From assembly GCA_965275905.1 (NCBI GenBank), contig CBDHYJ010000075.1, positions 84,499 through 148,498 of the forward strand: a DNA stretch of 64,000 bases. The letters are read 5' to 3'. Below, piece by piece: positions 23,092 through 31,685 of the stretch. The notes under the pieces are model-generated. The model worked only from the letters and a program-made list of their open reading frames with translations, was not told where the DNA came from and made no database searches. The position numbers and the translations under genes were made by a program. Positions within the stretch are counted from its first letter, which is position 1. Each line of letters begins with the position of its first letter. This stretch comes from CBDAQD01 sp965275905. GTDB taxonomy: Bacteria; Pseudomonadota; Alphaproteobacteria; Rhizobiales; JAJFHC01.

Positions 23092-23673
23092 TCAGCCCTT
23101 GTCCGCGCCGGTTTTCAGTGAACTCAGCGCATCGAAAGCGCCGGGCTTCTTCTTATTGGAGCCGTCCGTATCGTCATGATCCGGGGGCAACTGATCCTCA
23201 AGTGAAACTCCCTCCTTGCGGGGGTAAGGATCGATCCCGAGCGCCAGATGCTCGATGGCGATCTGGCAGAGATCGACTTCCCCCTGCTGCAGGACTTCCG
23301 GTGGGTCATCGTCGTCAAGCGCGTCGATGACAATTTCGGCCTCCGCATCAACGTGCACCTTATCCGATTCGGCGGAAAACAGCGCACTGTAGCTTTCCTC
23401 GACCAGTTCCTCGACCGGATCGAGCGTGACCACACAAGCCTGAGTGACACGTGCCCGGACCTGACCTTCGACACGCAGTCCTCCCTTTCGCCAGGGCTTG
23501 ACCGAAGCGCTTAGCGAAAGCGCCGCGACTTCAAGCACGCCGAGCCGGTCAGCCGCTGCCGAGCACTCGGCGGCGTCTGCCTCAAGAGCAAACTCGAGAC
23601 CTCCTTCGGGCACATCCGCTGCCTTCACGATCTCATGCCATTCACGGTCCGACTGGCTCACAGCCATGTACAT
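23092..23673 (-). CDS. yceD: YceD/DUF177-family protein
   Basis: A 193-residue YceD-like protein (DUF177). The central part with GQVRARVTQACVVTLDPVEELVEE carries the single conserved Cys, followed by an acidic stretch and the family segment GEVDLCQIAIEHLALGIDPYPRKEG. In bacteria and plastids the family is linked to large-subunit rRNA or ribosome assembly, usually beside rpmF or plsX. Here rpmF is absent and plsX follows directly. A second ATG six bases downstream could be the true start. Confidence 0.88.
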   Translation of the reverse strand: MYMAVSQSDREWHEIVKAADVPEGGLEFALEADAAECSAAADRLGVLEVAALSLSASVKPWRKGGLRVEGQVRARVTQACVVTLDPVEELVEESYSALFSAESDKVHVDAEAEIVIDALDDDDPPEVLQQGEVDLCQIAIEHLALGIDPYPRKEGVSLEDQLPPDHDDTDGSNKKKPGAFDALSSLKTGADKG

Positions 23674-23708
23674 TTGCTCCTGGATTTGAAAGGGTCTCTA
23701 AGCCCGCG

Positions 23709-24245
23709 TCAGCCGACCGGCGCAAACTCCAGTTCGCCGCGCACAACGCTGTCGAAGTCGACATTTTCCAGCACCTTCAGCGAATCAAAGACATATGCGG
23801 CCAGTTTTTCCGCCGAGCCGCCGGCCTCCTCTTCGTCGCCAAAGACATTGCGGGCCAATGCATGTGAAAGACTGTCCCGGTCTTCGTCCCGGATCGCCTC
23901 GTCATAGCTGCTGACGCGTCCGTAGAATGCGGATGCCAGCGCCTTGACCTTCTTGGCAATGGACAGGTCGCCAACACCCATCTCGCGCATGGTGATGTCG
24001 AGATCGGCAAACATGGTATCGAACACGGCCTGGCCGATATCGTCGCCATCCCGCTCATCGCGCTTCAGCCGATTCAAGACCATGTACACATGCAGCACCA
24101 GCATCTCGAATCGCCCTTCGAAACTGTCTTCAACGCCTAAATCGCGGAAAAACGACGGCTGCCGCGACTGCGCCACAATCGACCCATAAATCAGAAATCC
24201 GGCGTCCCTGTCCGGTCGCGGGCGGAAAAGTCTGTTGAGAAACAT
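23709..24245 (-). CDS. Ubiquinol-cytochrome c chaperone (CBP3-type)
   Basis: A 178-residue protein of the CBP3/UQCC1 chaperone family, needed to mature cytochrome b of complex III. Typical segments are IYGSIVAQSRQPSFFRDLGVEDSFEGRFEMLVLHVYMVLNRL, AVFDTMFADLDITMREMGVGDLSIAKKVK and ASAFYGRVSSYDEAI. The ATG at 24245 (MFLNRLFRPRP) matches the family start; upstream in-frame codons add an unrelated stretch. It is divergent from bamE and immediately upstream of yceD, the usual arrangement in Rhizobiales. Confidence 0.9.
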   Translation of the reverse strand: MFLNRLFRPRPDRDAGFLIYGSIVAQSRQPSFFRDLGVEDSFEGRFEMLVLHVYMVLNRLKRDERDGDDIGQAVFDTMFADLDITMREMGVGDLSIAKKVKALASAFYGRVSSYDEAIRDEDRDSLSHALARNVFGDEEEAGGSAEKLAAYVFDSLKVLENVDFDSVVRGELEFAPVG

Positions 24246-24372
24246 TGCAGTAAAGCTTTCTTCGCGCGGCATAAGGCAAATCTGGCGGATACACAAGAGT
24301 TGAATTTTACACGTCAGCGGGGTACGTCAAGGCCACGCGCATGTTGCGCGAAATGCCCGGAGTCGCGGCCCA

Positions 24373-24855
24373 TTGCGTAAAAACTTCAAAATCAACGCCT
24401 TTCGCCTCGTACCGTCTCCGCGCGCCCTCGCGATTGCGGTGACACTCGGCATCGCCGCGGCGGCTTGCAGCCCTGTCGTCGACTACCGCGGCTATCTGCC
24501 GAAGGGCGAGGCCATGCAGAAGCTGCAGGTCGGCCAGAGCAAGACCGAAGTCGAGGCCCTGCTCGGATCGCCATCGACGACGGCTACGATCAACGCGACG
24601 GGCGACAGCTACTACTACATCTCGAGCACGGTGGAACATGTCGCCTTCTTCGAGCCCAATGTGACCAACCGCGAGATCCTCGCCGTACGCTTCGATTCCG
24701 AGGACCGTGTGGAGAAGTTCGCGCATTACGGGCTTGAAGACGGCAAGATCATCGACTTCATTTCCCGGGAAACCCCGACCAGGGGCAAGGAACTCGGCAT
24801 TCTGCAACAGCTCTTCCAGAACATCGGGCGTTTCGACCCGGGACCGGGGACCTGA
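24373..24855 (+). CDS. bamE: Outer membrane protein assembly lipoprotein BamE (OmlA/SmpA)
   Basis: A 160-residue lipoprotein of the BAM complex. The signal sequence ends in a lipobox (LGIAAAAC), then YRGYLPKGEAMQKLQVGQSKTEVEALLGSPSTT, the defining SmpA/OmlA motif, and DSYYYISSTVEHVAFFEP. No ATG or GTG lies in frame upstream of the lipobox; the TTG at 24373, with GGAG about ten bases before, is the best start. It should help outer-membrane beta-barrel insertion. It diverges from the cytochrome chaperone gene and meets hppA tail-to-tail at a shared terminator. Confidence 0.9.
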   Translation: MRKNFKINAFRLVPSPRALAIAVTLGIAAAACSPVVDYRGYLPKGEAMQKLQVGQSKTEVEALLGSPSTTATINATGDSYYYISSTVEHVAFFEPNVTNREILAVRFDSEDRVEKFAHYGLEDGKIIDFISRETPTRGKELGILQQLFQNIGRFDPGPGT

Positions 24856-24898
24856 CGCCGTCCATCCTCAGGAGACAGGCGCGCATGCCCAAAATGAA

Positions 24899-24927
24899 AA
24901 GCCCCGCAGAACGGATCCGCGGGGCTT
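24899..24927. terminator. Bidirectional terminator between bamE and hppA
   Basis: AAGCCCCGC (24899-24907) pairs with GCGGGGCTT (24919-24927) over an 11-base loop. T-rich bases follow on the plus strand and the minus strand continues into TTTT, so the hairpin can end both convergent transcripts. Confidence 0.85.
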
Positions 24928-24949
24928 CTTTATTGCGATCTGAGCAGCG

Positions 24950-27067
24950 TCAGTGCGCCAGCACGGCCAGCAGCAGCAGGGCGACGATGTTCGTGATCTT
25001 GATCATCGGGTTGACGGCGGGGCCGGCGGTGTCCTTGTAGGGATCGCCGACCGTGTCACCGGTCACGGCCGCCTTGTGGGCTTCAGAGCCCTTGCCGCCG
25101 TGATTGCCGTCTTCGATGTACTTCTTGGCGTTGTCCCAGGCACCACCGCCTGCCGTCATCGAAATGGCGACGAACAGGCCCGTGATGATGACGCCGAGCA
25201 GCATGGCACCAACTGCTGAGAACGCGGCCGACTTATCGGCAACCCAGCTGATGACAACGAACACGAAGATCGGCGACAGCACCGGCAGCATCGAGGGGAT
25301 GATCATCTCCTTGATCGCCGCTTTCGTCAGCATGTCGACCGCACGGCCGTAGTCAGGCCGCTCCGTGCCTTCCATGATGCCGGGCTTTTCCTTGAACTGG
25401 CGGCGGACTTCCTCGACCACCGCACCGCCTGCACGTCCGACCGCCATCATGCCCATGGCGCCGAACAGATAGGGCAGCAGGCCGCCGAAGAACAGACCGA
25501 CCACCACGTACGGGTTGGACAGGGAGAAGTCGAGCGTCACACCCTGGAAGAACGGGAATTGCTCCGGATTGGCGATGAAGAACTTCAGGTCCTCGGTGTA
25601 GGCCGCGAACAGCACCAGCGCGCCGAGACCGGCCGAGCCGATCGCATAGCCCTTGGTCACCGCCTTGGTGGTGTTGCCGACAGCGTCGAGCGCATCCGTC
25701 GTGTTGCGGACGTCTTCCGGGAGTTCCGACATTTCGGCGATGCCGCCGGCATTGTCGGTAACCGGACCGAAGGCGTCCAGCGCCACGATCAGACCGGCGA
25801 TGGCCAGCATCGTCGTCACGGCGATCGCAATGCCGAACAGACCGGCGAGCGAGTATGTGATGATGATGCCCGCGATAATGATCAGCGCCGGAAGCGCGGT
25901 CGCTTCGAGAGAGACGGCGAGACCCTGGATCACGTTGGTGCCGTGACCGGTCACCGATGCGGCCGCCACGCTCTTGACGGGGCGGAAGTTGACGCCGGTG
26001 TAGTACTCGGTGACGACGATGATGAGCGCCGTGACGATCAGGCCGACCGCGCCGCAGATGAACAGGCTCATGCCGGTAAAGCTCTTTGCGCCGACGGTCA
26101 GGACCGTGTCCATGCCGATCAGCGTGGATGTCACCGGCCAGAGAACCACCAGAGACAGTACGCCCGTGGCGATGACACCCTTGTAGAGCGCACCCATGAT
26201 GTTCTGGTTGGCACCGAGCTTGACGAAAAACGTGCCGATGATCGAGGTCACGACGCACACGGCGCCAATCATCAGCGGGTAAAGCATCACGGACCCGACG
26301 ATGTCTTGTCCGGCGAAAAAGATCGACGCCAGAACCATCGTTGCAACGACCGTCACAGCATAGGTTTCGAACAGGTCAGCGGCCATGCCTGCGCAGTCGC
26401 CGACATTGTCGCCGACGTTGTCGGCGATGGTAGCCGGGTTGCGCGGATCATCTTCCGGGATACCGGCTTCGACCTTGCCAACGAGGTCGCCGCCGACATC
26501 GGCACCCTTGGTGAAGATACCGCCGCCCAGACGGGCAAAGATCGAGATAAGCGAAGCGCCAAAACCAAGCGCCACGAGAGCATCGATAATGGTACGGTCG
26601 GTTGTGTCGAGGCCAAGCCCGAGTGTCAGAATCGCGTAGTAAACGGCAACCGACAGGAGCGCGAGGCCCGCGACAAGCATACCGGTGACCGCACCGGCCT
26701 TGAACGCGATCTCGAGACCGTCGGCAAGGCTCTGGCTCGCGGCCTGCGTGGTGCGCACATTGGCGCGAACCGAGACAAGCATCCCGATAAAGCCGGCGAC
26801 GCCGGACAATGCCGCACCGATCGCGAACCCGATCGCAACCGGGATCGACAGCAGGTACGCGACGATAATGAAGATAACGACGCCGGCGATACCGATCGTC
26901 GTATATTGGCGCGAAAGATATGCCGTGGCGCCTTCCTGGATGGCGCCGGCGATCTCCTGCATTCGTTGGTTGCCCGCGTCGGCTGCCATGACCGACCGGA
27001 TGGCCCAGACGCCATACACGATCGACAGGGCGCCACAGGCGATGATTAGCCAGATAGCATTGCTCAT
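24950..27067 (-). CDS. hppA: K+-independent proton-translocating membrane pyrophosphatase
   Basis: A 705-residue integral membrane pump coupling pyrophosphate hydrolysis to ion export, with about 16 membrane helices. Catalytic motifs are GGGIFTKGADVGGDLVGKVEAGIPEDDPRNPATIADNVGDNVGDCAGMAADLFE in sequence, and ALDAFGPVTDNAGGIAEM. The residue deciding potassium dependence is Lys in GNTTKAVTKG; K+-dependent enzymes have Ala there, so this is the K+-independent class, usually a proton pump. The ATG follows AAGGGC. A 248-bp gap upstream should carry the promoter. Confidence 0.96.
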   Translation of the reverse strand: MSNAIWLIIACGALSIVYGVWAIRSVMAADAGNQRMQEIAGAIQEGATAYLSRQYTTIGIAGVVIFIIVAYLLSIPVAIGFAIGAALSGVAGFIGMLVSVRANVRTTQAASQSLADGLEIAFKAGAVTGMLVAGLALLSVAVYYAILTLGLGLDTTDRTIIDALVALGFGASLISIFARLGGGIFTKGADVGGDLVGKVEAGIPEDDPRNPATIADNVGDNVGDCAGMAADLFETYAVTVVATMVLASIFFAGQDIVGSVMLYPLMIGAVCVVTSIIGTFFVKLGANQNIMGALYKGVIATGVLSLVVLWPVTSTLIGMDTVLTVGAKSFTGMSLFICGAVGLIVTALIIVVTEYYTGVNFRPVKSVAAASVTGHGTNVIQGLAVSLEATALPALIIIAGIIITYSLAGLFGIAIAVTTMLAIAGLIVALDAFGPVTDNAGGIAEMSELPEDVRNTTDALDAVGNTTKAVTKGYAIGSAGLGALVLFAAYTEDLKFFIANPEQFPFFQGVTLDFSLSNPYVVVGLFFGGLLPYLFGAMGMMAVGRAGGAVVEEVRRQFKEKPGIMEGTERPDYGRAVDMLTKAAIKEMIIPSMLPVLSPIFVFVVISWVADKSAAFSAVGAMLLGVIITGLFVAISMTAGGGAWDNAKKYIEDGNHGGKGSEAHKAAVTGDTVGDPYKDTAGPAVNPMIKITNIVALLLLAVLAH

Positions 27068-27315
27068 GAGTTTGCCCTTGATAGAAGTTCAGTCTGTGCA
27101 CCGGGAATCAGGAAAGCGGAAGCGGCACAAACGGCCCGCGGTAAATCCCCTCGATTCACCCCCGGCGACCTGAGGTCGCGCGGACAATGCCAAAACTGGC
27201 GATGCAAAGCAACTAGGCTGTTCGACTAATATCGCGGCTGCGTCAAAGGGGTGCAGCCGCCGTTTTTCCGCCACTTCGGGAGACAGTGATCCGGTTCCAA
27301 ACCGCGGCCGCTGAA

Positions 27316-28527
27316 TCAGGCGGTGCGGCGGTTCGAAACGGCTTGAATGAGCACCAGAGTCAGAGCCGCCGCGACGAACGGGAACAGGCTCCAGGCAACG
27401 GCCTCCCAGCCGACATGGTGCAGCAGGTTGCCCGAGGAGAACGACGCCACGGCGACAGTCGCGAACACCGCCATATCGTTCGCGGCCTGCACCTTGTTGC
27501 GTTCCGACGGGCGGTAGCAGTCCGTAACCATGGTGGTCGCACCGACGAAACCGAAATTCCAGCCCACGCCAAGCAGAACGAGCGCGACCCAGAAGTGTGC
27601 GATTTCAATGCCCGACAGCGCCGCCGCTCCGGCACCGGCAAGCAGCACGCATCCGGCAGCGATCACGCGTTCGACCCCGAACCGGTTGATCAGGTGACCG
27701 GTAAAGAAACTCGGTACGAACATTGCGAGAATATGCCACTGGATGACAAAGGCCGCATCGTCGACGGTATGGTTGCAGGCGACCATGGCAAGCGGTGTGG
27801 CGGTCATCACGAGGTTCATGATGCCGTAGCTGACCATGCCGCAGAAGATCGCCACAAGCAGGCGCTTGTGACGGAGAATTTCAGCCAACGGTCTGGGCGG
27901 TTGATCGAAGACCTGCTCGGAAGGCTTTGGAATATCGACGAAATTCAAGATCGCGAACCCGAGCATGGAAAGCCCAGCCGATGCCGCGAAGGTGCCCGCA
28001 AACAGGACCGGTTCGAACAGCGATTTGGTCCAGATCACCATCTGGGGCCCGAGAATGCCCGCGGCGATGCCGCCGGCAAGCACCCATGAAATCGCCTTGG
28101 CCTTGAACGCGTCACTCGCCGTATCCGCCGCGGCGAAGCGGTAATACATGCTGGAGGCCTGGTACCCGCCGGCAAGGAACGTGGCCAGGCAGAACAGCCA
28201 GAAGCTGCCATTGAAGATTGCGTAGACCGCGAGAAGCGAGCTCGCGACCCCGAACCCCGCACCGACCATGAAGCCGACCCGTCTTCCGACCACTTTCATG
28301 AACAGCGACGCGGGTACTGTCGAAACCGCCGTACCGAGGACGTAGGTCGTCACCGGCAGCGTCGCGAGCCCCTTGTCGAGGGCAAGATAGTGGCCGACCA
28401 GACCGCCCAGCGTGATGATGATTGACGCGCCCGCACCGTAAAGCGCCTGTGCGCCACAGAGAATGAACGCGTTCTTGCGCGCCAGACGGTCATCGTCTTG
28501 CGGACGGGCGGGAGCGGCTACGGACAT
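27316..28527 (-). CDS. MFS transporter of unknown substrate
   Basis: A 403-residue major facilitator with about 12 hydrophobic helices. The N-terminal half has ILCGAQALYGAGASIIITLGGLVG and VGRRVGFMVGAGFG in the loop 2-3 position; the C-terminal half has HILAMFVPSFFTGHLINRFGVERVIAAG and GWNFGFVGATTMVTDCY. I choose ATG 28527 (MSVAAPARP) over one 12 codons upstream. The gene lies between thiL and hppA on one strand, so thiamine or a precursor is conceivable, but nothing in the sequence proves it. Confidence 0.85.
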   Translation of the reverse strand: MSVAAPARPQDDDRLARKNAFILCGAQALYGAGASIIITLGGLVGHYLALDKGLATLPVTTYVLGTAVSTVPASLFMKVVGRRVGFMVGAGFGVASSLLAVYAIFNGSFWLFCLATFLAGGYQASSMYYRFAAADTASDAFKAKAISWVLAGGIAAGILGPQMVIWTKSLFEPVLFAGTFAASAGLSMLGFAILNFVDIPKPSEQVFDQPPRPLAEILRHKRLLVAIFCGMVSYGIMNLVMTATPLAMVACNHTVDDAAFVIQWHILAMFVPSFFTGHLINRFGVERVIAAGCVLLAGAGAAALSGIEIAHFWVALVLLGVGWNFGFVGATTMVTDCYRPSERNKVQAANDMAVFATVAVASFSSGNLLHHVGWEAVAWSLFPFVAAALTLVLIQAVSNRRTA

Positions 28528-28580
28528 GGCGGCGACCCTAGGCGACGGCGCCTGACGGTGCAATGGAATTCAATATCACT

Positions 28581-29606
28581 TCAGAAGTGGCTGTAGGATC
28601 GCTTCTCGAGATCGATCGCCCGGCCGTCTGCATCGAGAATCTCGACACCCGCTTCTGCTTTGATGTGTCCGACCGCCTGAACGGGAATGCCACGTGCCGC
28701 AGCCGCTGATTCGAACGTATCGGCCTCATCCGGCCTGACGGTGCAGAGGATCTCGTAATCGTCTCCGCCACCAAGAACCGTACCGAGCAGAGTATTATCG
28801 GCCTCCAGGCAGCGCTTGACCGCGCCCGACAGGGGAACCTTGTTGAGAGCTATCTCGGCACCCGTACCGGACGCCCAGCACAACAGGGCGAGGTCGCCCG
28901 CAAATCCATCCGAAATGTCCATTGAAGCACTTGCACACCGCGCCACGGCGTCGGAGAGCGAAACGCGCGGTTGCGGCGTTGCATAGCGGTCCAGAAGAAA
29001 ACGGCGATCATCTTCGTCGAGGGCATTGACCCAGTCGCCTGCTCTGCCCAGGCGCAACTGGAGCCCAAGGGCCGCATCGCCGATCGTGCCGGATACGTAG
29101 ACGATGTCTCCCGCACAGGCACCGTCACGCCGGACAATGTCGTTTCCGTTCATCTGCCCCAGCGCTGTGACGGAAACCGTCAGCGGACCGGATGTCGCCA
29201 CCGTATCGCCGCCAATAAGGCTGCATCCGTAGAGGTCCTGATCCGCGCCGAGACCGGCCGCGAAACGCACAAGCCAATCCCGGTCGCCGGGGTCCGGCAA
29301 GGCCAGGCCGAGCAGATAGCTATCGGGGCGTGCGCCCTTGGCAGCGAGATCAGAGAGGTTCACGCGCAATGCCCGCCGGGCGATGAGACCGGGGTCCTCG
29401 CCTTCCGGAAAGTGAATGCCCTCAACGACGATATCCTTGGTGATCACCAGGCCGGAACCGGTTTCCTGGAGAAGACAGGCCGCGTCGTCGCGCAACCCGC
29501 GTGCCCCGCCGCCATCCGCCGTCAGCGGCGCGAAGATTTCCTGAACCATCGCCTGCTCGGGCGAGTCCGGCAACGGGCCGCTCGGAAGATCAGGCGGTTT
29601 TGCCAT
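28581..29606 (-). CDS. thiL: Thiamine-monophosphate kinase
   Basis: A 341-residue enzyme of the PurM/ThiL fold that phosphorylates thiamine phosphate to the diphosphate cofactor. Motifs: LRDDAACL, ITKDIVVEGIHFPEGEDPGLIARRALRVNLSDLAAKGA, LIGGDTV, SMDISDGFAGDL and GGGDDYEILCTV. The ATG at 29606 lies inside the 3' end of nusB (17-base overlap), implying coupling. The C-terminus is complete. nusB-thiL is a common pair in proteobacteria. Confidence 0.94.
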   Translation of the reverse strand: MAKPPDLPSGPLPDSPEQAMVQEIFAPLTADGGGARGLRDDAACLLQETGSGLVITKDIVVEGIHFPEGEDPGLIARRALRVNLSDLAAKGARPDSYLLGLALPDPGDRDWLVRFAAGLGADQDLYGCSLIGGDTVATSGPLTVSVTALGQMNGNDIVRRDGACAGDIVYVSGTIGDAALGLQLRLGRAGDWVNALDEDDRRFLLDRYATPQPRVSLSDAVARCASASMDISDGFAGDLALLCWASGTGAEIALNKVPLSGAVKRCLEADNTLLGTVLGGGDDYEILCTVRPDEADTFESAAAARGIPVQAVGHIKAEAGVEILDADGRAIDLEKRSYSHF

Positions 29607-30072
29607 GATCAAGTTCGGTGCCACGTACCGAGCGCGCCAGCCTGTCCAGCGCGCCGTTCACAAAACCCGGCTCGTCCTTCTCGAAGAAAGCGTGCGCCAC
29701 ATCGACATATTCATTGATGATCACGCGCGGAGGCACGTCCTTGCGCTCCATCAACTCAAACGCCGCTGCACGCAGGATGGCGCGCAACGTGCTGTCGAGA
29801 CGCGCCAGAGTCCAGCTATCGGCCAGCACATTGTCGATCGCCGGGTCTAGCTTTCTCTGCGAACGCACGACCCCTGTCACGATATCCGTGAAAAACGCAG
29901 CGTCGGCCTCCGCGAACTGCTCGCCTTCGATTTCCCCTCCCAGACGATGGGCCTGGAATTCCGCGAGGATGTCCGACAGGTCGGTTTGCGCAATATCCAT
30001 CTGGTAGAGCGCCTGCACGGCGCCCAGTCGCGAAGCGCTTCGGGCCACGGATTTTTTCGGCGTCTTGGTCAT
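29590..30072 (-). CDS. nusB: Transcription antitermination factor NusB
   Basis: A 160-residue all-helical RNA-binding protein that binds boxA of rRNA leaders with NusE (S10). Visible family segments are SASRLGAVQALYQMDIA, DPAIDNVLADSWTLARLDSTLRAILRAAAFEL and VIINEYVDVAHAFFEKDEPGFVNGALDRLAR. It starts eight bases after the end of ribH and overlaps thiL, in keeping with the ribH-nusB operon of many bacteria. Confidence 0.95.
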   Translation of the reverse strand: MTKTPKKSVARSASRLGAVQALYQMDIAQTDLSDILAEFQAHRLGGEIEGEQFAEADAAFFTDIVTGVVRSQRKLDPAIDNVLADSWTLARLDSTLRAILRAAAFELMERKDVPPRVIINEYVDVAHAFFEKDEPGFVNGALDRLARSVRGTELDHGKTA

Positions 30073-30080
30073 TGCTTCTT

Positions 30081-30528
30081 TCAGGTAGTCGCGTCGGCTT
30101 GCAGCTTCGAGCGGAGCGCAATCATCGCGAGACAGGCCGAGGCGGCAAATCCGCCCTTGTCCTTCTCCGACACGCTCGCCCTCGCCCAGGCCTGATCGGT
30201 GTTCTCAACCGTGATGATGCCGTTTCCGATGGCAAGGCCGCGCTGGATCGTCAGATCCATGATGCCCCGCGCCGACTCGCCGGCAACAATATCGTAGTGG
30301 CTGGTCTCGCCGCGGATGACGCAGCCCAGCGCGATGAATCCCGCATAGCGGTCGCCCGGCGATGAGCGATGGTGCCCGGAATTTCCAGGGCCCCCGGCAC
30401 TTCGACACGCTCGTAGGCCCAGCCGGCAGACTCGAGAGCCGCAGATCGCTCCCTTCGCCAGCTCGTCGGAAATGTCCTGATAGAACCGGGCCTCGACGAT
30501 CAGAATCTGTGTTCTGCTGCTCAGACAT
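30081..30528 (-). pseudogene. ribH: 6,7-dimethyl-8-ribityllumazine synthase, reading frame broken three times
   Basis: The ATG at 30528 lies three bases after the ribBA stop, but its frame gives only MSEQQNT before it leaves the family. One base later the next frame reads ILIVEARFYQDISDELAKG. A third frame then reads RSAALESAGWAYERVEVPGALEIPGTIA. After another shift the frame gives DRYAGFIALGCVIRGETSHYDIVAGESARGIMD, continuing to ITVENTDQAWARAS and a stop at 30081. All catalytic-region motifs are present, only split. The changes fit one extra base near 30507, one extra base near 30455-30460 (a GGG run) and one missing base near 30355-30365. Either the gene is decaying or the sequence has local errors; many Rhizobiales carry a second ribH that would tolerate loss. 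Confidence 0.85.
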
Positions 30529-30531
30529 CAC

Positions 30532-31680
30532 TCACGTTCCAGCCCTACTCGCCCGATGCGTTTCATCAATCGGCTCCTGGCCGACGACCTGCAGGCCGTA
30601 TCCTTCCAGTCCGACGATCTTCCGGACCGGCGAATTCGACAGCAGGATCATGTCCCGCACGCCAAGATCCAGAAGGATCTGAGCACCGACGCCATATTCG
30701 AGCAGTCTGCGCGCACCTTCCTGCTCGCTCTGCTCACTCTGGTCGCGGGCCGTTTTCGCTATCGTGTCCGTCACGACGGTGGGACGCGTGTCTCGGATCA
30801 GGACGAGCACCCCCCTGCCCTCCTTGCCGATCCGCTCCATCGCCTTGTGGAACAGGCTGCCACTGCCAACATGGGCGCCGACAAGGTCTTCGACAATATT
30901 GACGGCATGCATGCGGACCAGCACCGGTTCGTCCGTCGTCACGTCGCCCTTCACCAGGGCTATATGCTCGGCGTACTCGATCGTGTTGACATAGACCGTG
31001 AGGTCGAACGCGCCGCCGTACTCGCTTTCGATCCGGGTGCGGACATCGCGGCGAATGAAGTTGTCGTGTTTGCGCCGATAGGCAATCAGGTCTGCGATGG
31101 TAGCGATCTTGAGCCCGTGAAGCTGTGCAAACTGAACGAGGTCGGGCAAACGGGCCATCGTGCCGTCGTCCTTCATGATCTCGCAGATCACGCCCGCCGG
31201 ATAAAGGCCGGCAAGGCGTGCGACATCGCAGGCGGCTTCGGTGTGGCCCGCTCTCACAAGCACGCCGCCGTCGCGCGCAACGAGCGGAAACACATGACCG
31301 GGACTGACAATGTCGGTACTGGACCGGGTCGGATCGATGGCGACCGCAATCGTGTGAGCGCGGTCGTGAGCCGATATGCCCGTCGTGATACCTTCGCGCG
31401 CTTCGATCGACACCGTAAAGGCGGTCTGGTGACGCGACTGGTTGCTGCGCGCCATGTATTCGAGTTCAAGCTGGTCGGCCCGCTCGGCATTGAGCGTCAG
31501 GCAGATCAGGCCACGGCCGTGCTTGGCCATGAAATTGATGGCCTCCGGCGTTGCCATCTGCGCGGGGATGACGAGATCGCCTTCATTTTCGCGATCCTCC
31601 GCATCGACGAGGATGAACATACGCCCGTTGCGCGCGTCCTCGATGACATCTTCGATTGAAGAAAGGTAATCCCTGTACAT
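30532..31680 (-). CDS. ribBA: 3,4-dihydroxy-2-butanone 4-phosphate synthase with degenerate GTP cyclohydrolase II-like domain
   Basis: A 382-residue fusion. The N-terminal half (about 1-205) is a full DHBP synthase: FILVDAEDRENEGDLVIPAQ, INFMAKHGRGLICL, TGISAHDRAHTI, PGHVFPLVARDGGVLVRAGHTEAACDVARLAG. The C-terminal half resembles GTP cyclohydrolase II, but where the zinc-binding Cys-rich motif should be it reads HVGSGSLFHKAMERIGKEGRG, with no cysteines. That half is therefore probably not a cyclohydrolase. ATG 31680 lies five bases after ribE; the longer frame from 31785 overlaps ribE. Confidence 0.88.
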   Translation of the reverse strand: MYRDYLSSIEDVIEDARNGRMFILVDAEDRENEGDLVIPAQMATPEAINFMAKHGRGLICLTLNAERADQLELEYMARSNQSRHQTAFTVSIEAREGITTGISAHDRAHTIAVAIDPTRSSTDIVSPGHVFPLVARDGGVLVRAGHTEAACDVARLAGLYPAGVICEIMKDDGTMARLPDLVQFAQLHGLKIATIADLIAYRRKHDNFIRRDVRTRIESEYGGAFDLTVYVNTIEYAEHIALVKGDVTTDEPVLVRMHAVNIVEDLVGAHVGSGSLFHKAMERIGKEGRGVLVLIRDTRPTVVTDTIAKTARDQSEQSEQEGARRLLEYGVGAQILLDLGVRDMILLSNSPVRKIVGLEGYGLQVVGQEPIDETHRASRAGT

Positions 31681-31685
31681 GCCCG

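Noticed and set aside
25559..27049. A 496-codon plus-strand frame
   Set aside because: Antisense to hppA; the His/Arg/Asp-rich product is an artefact of the opposite coding strand.
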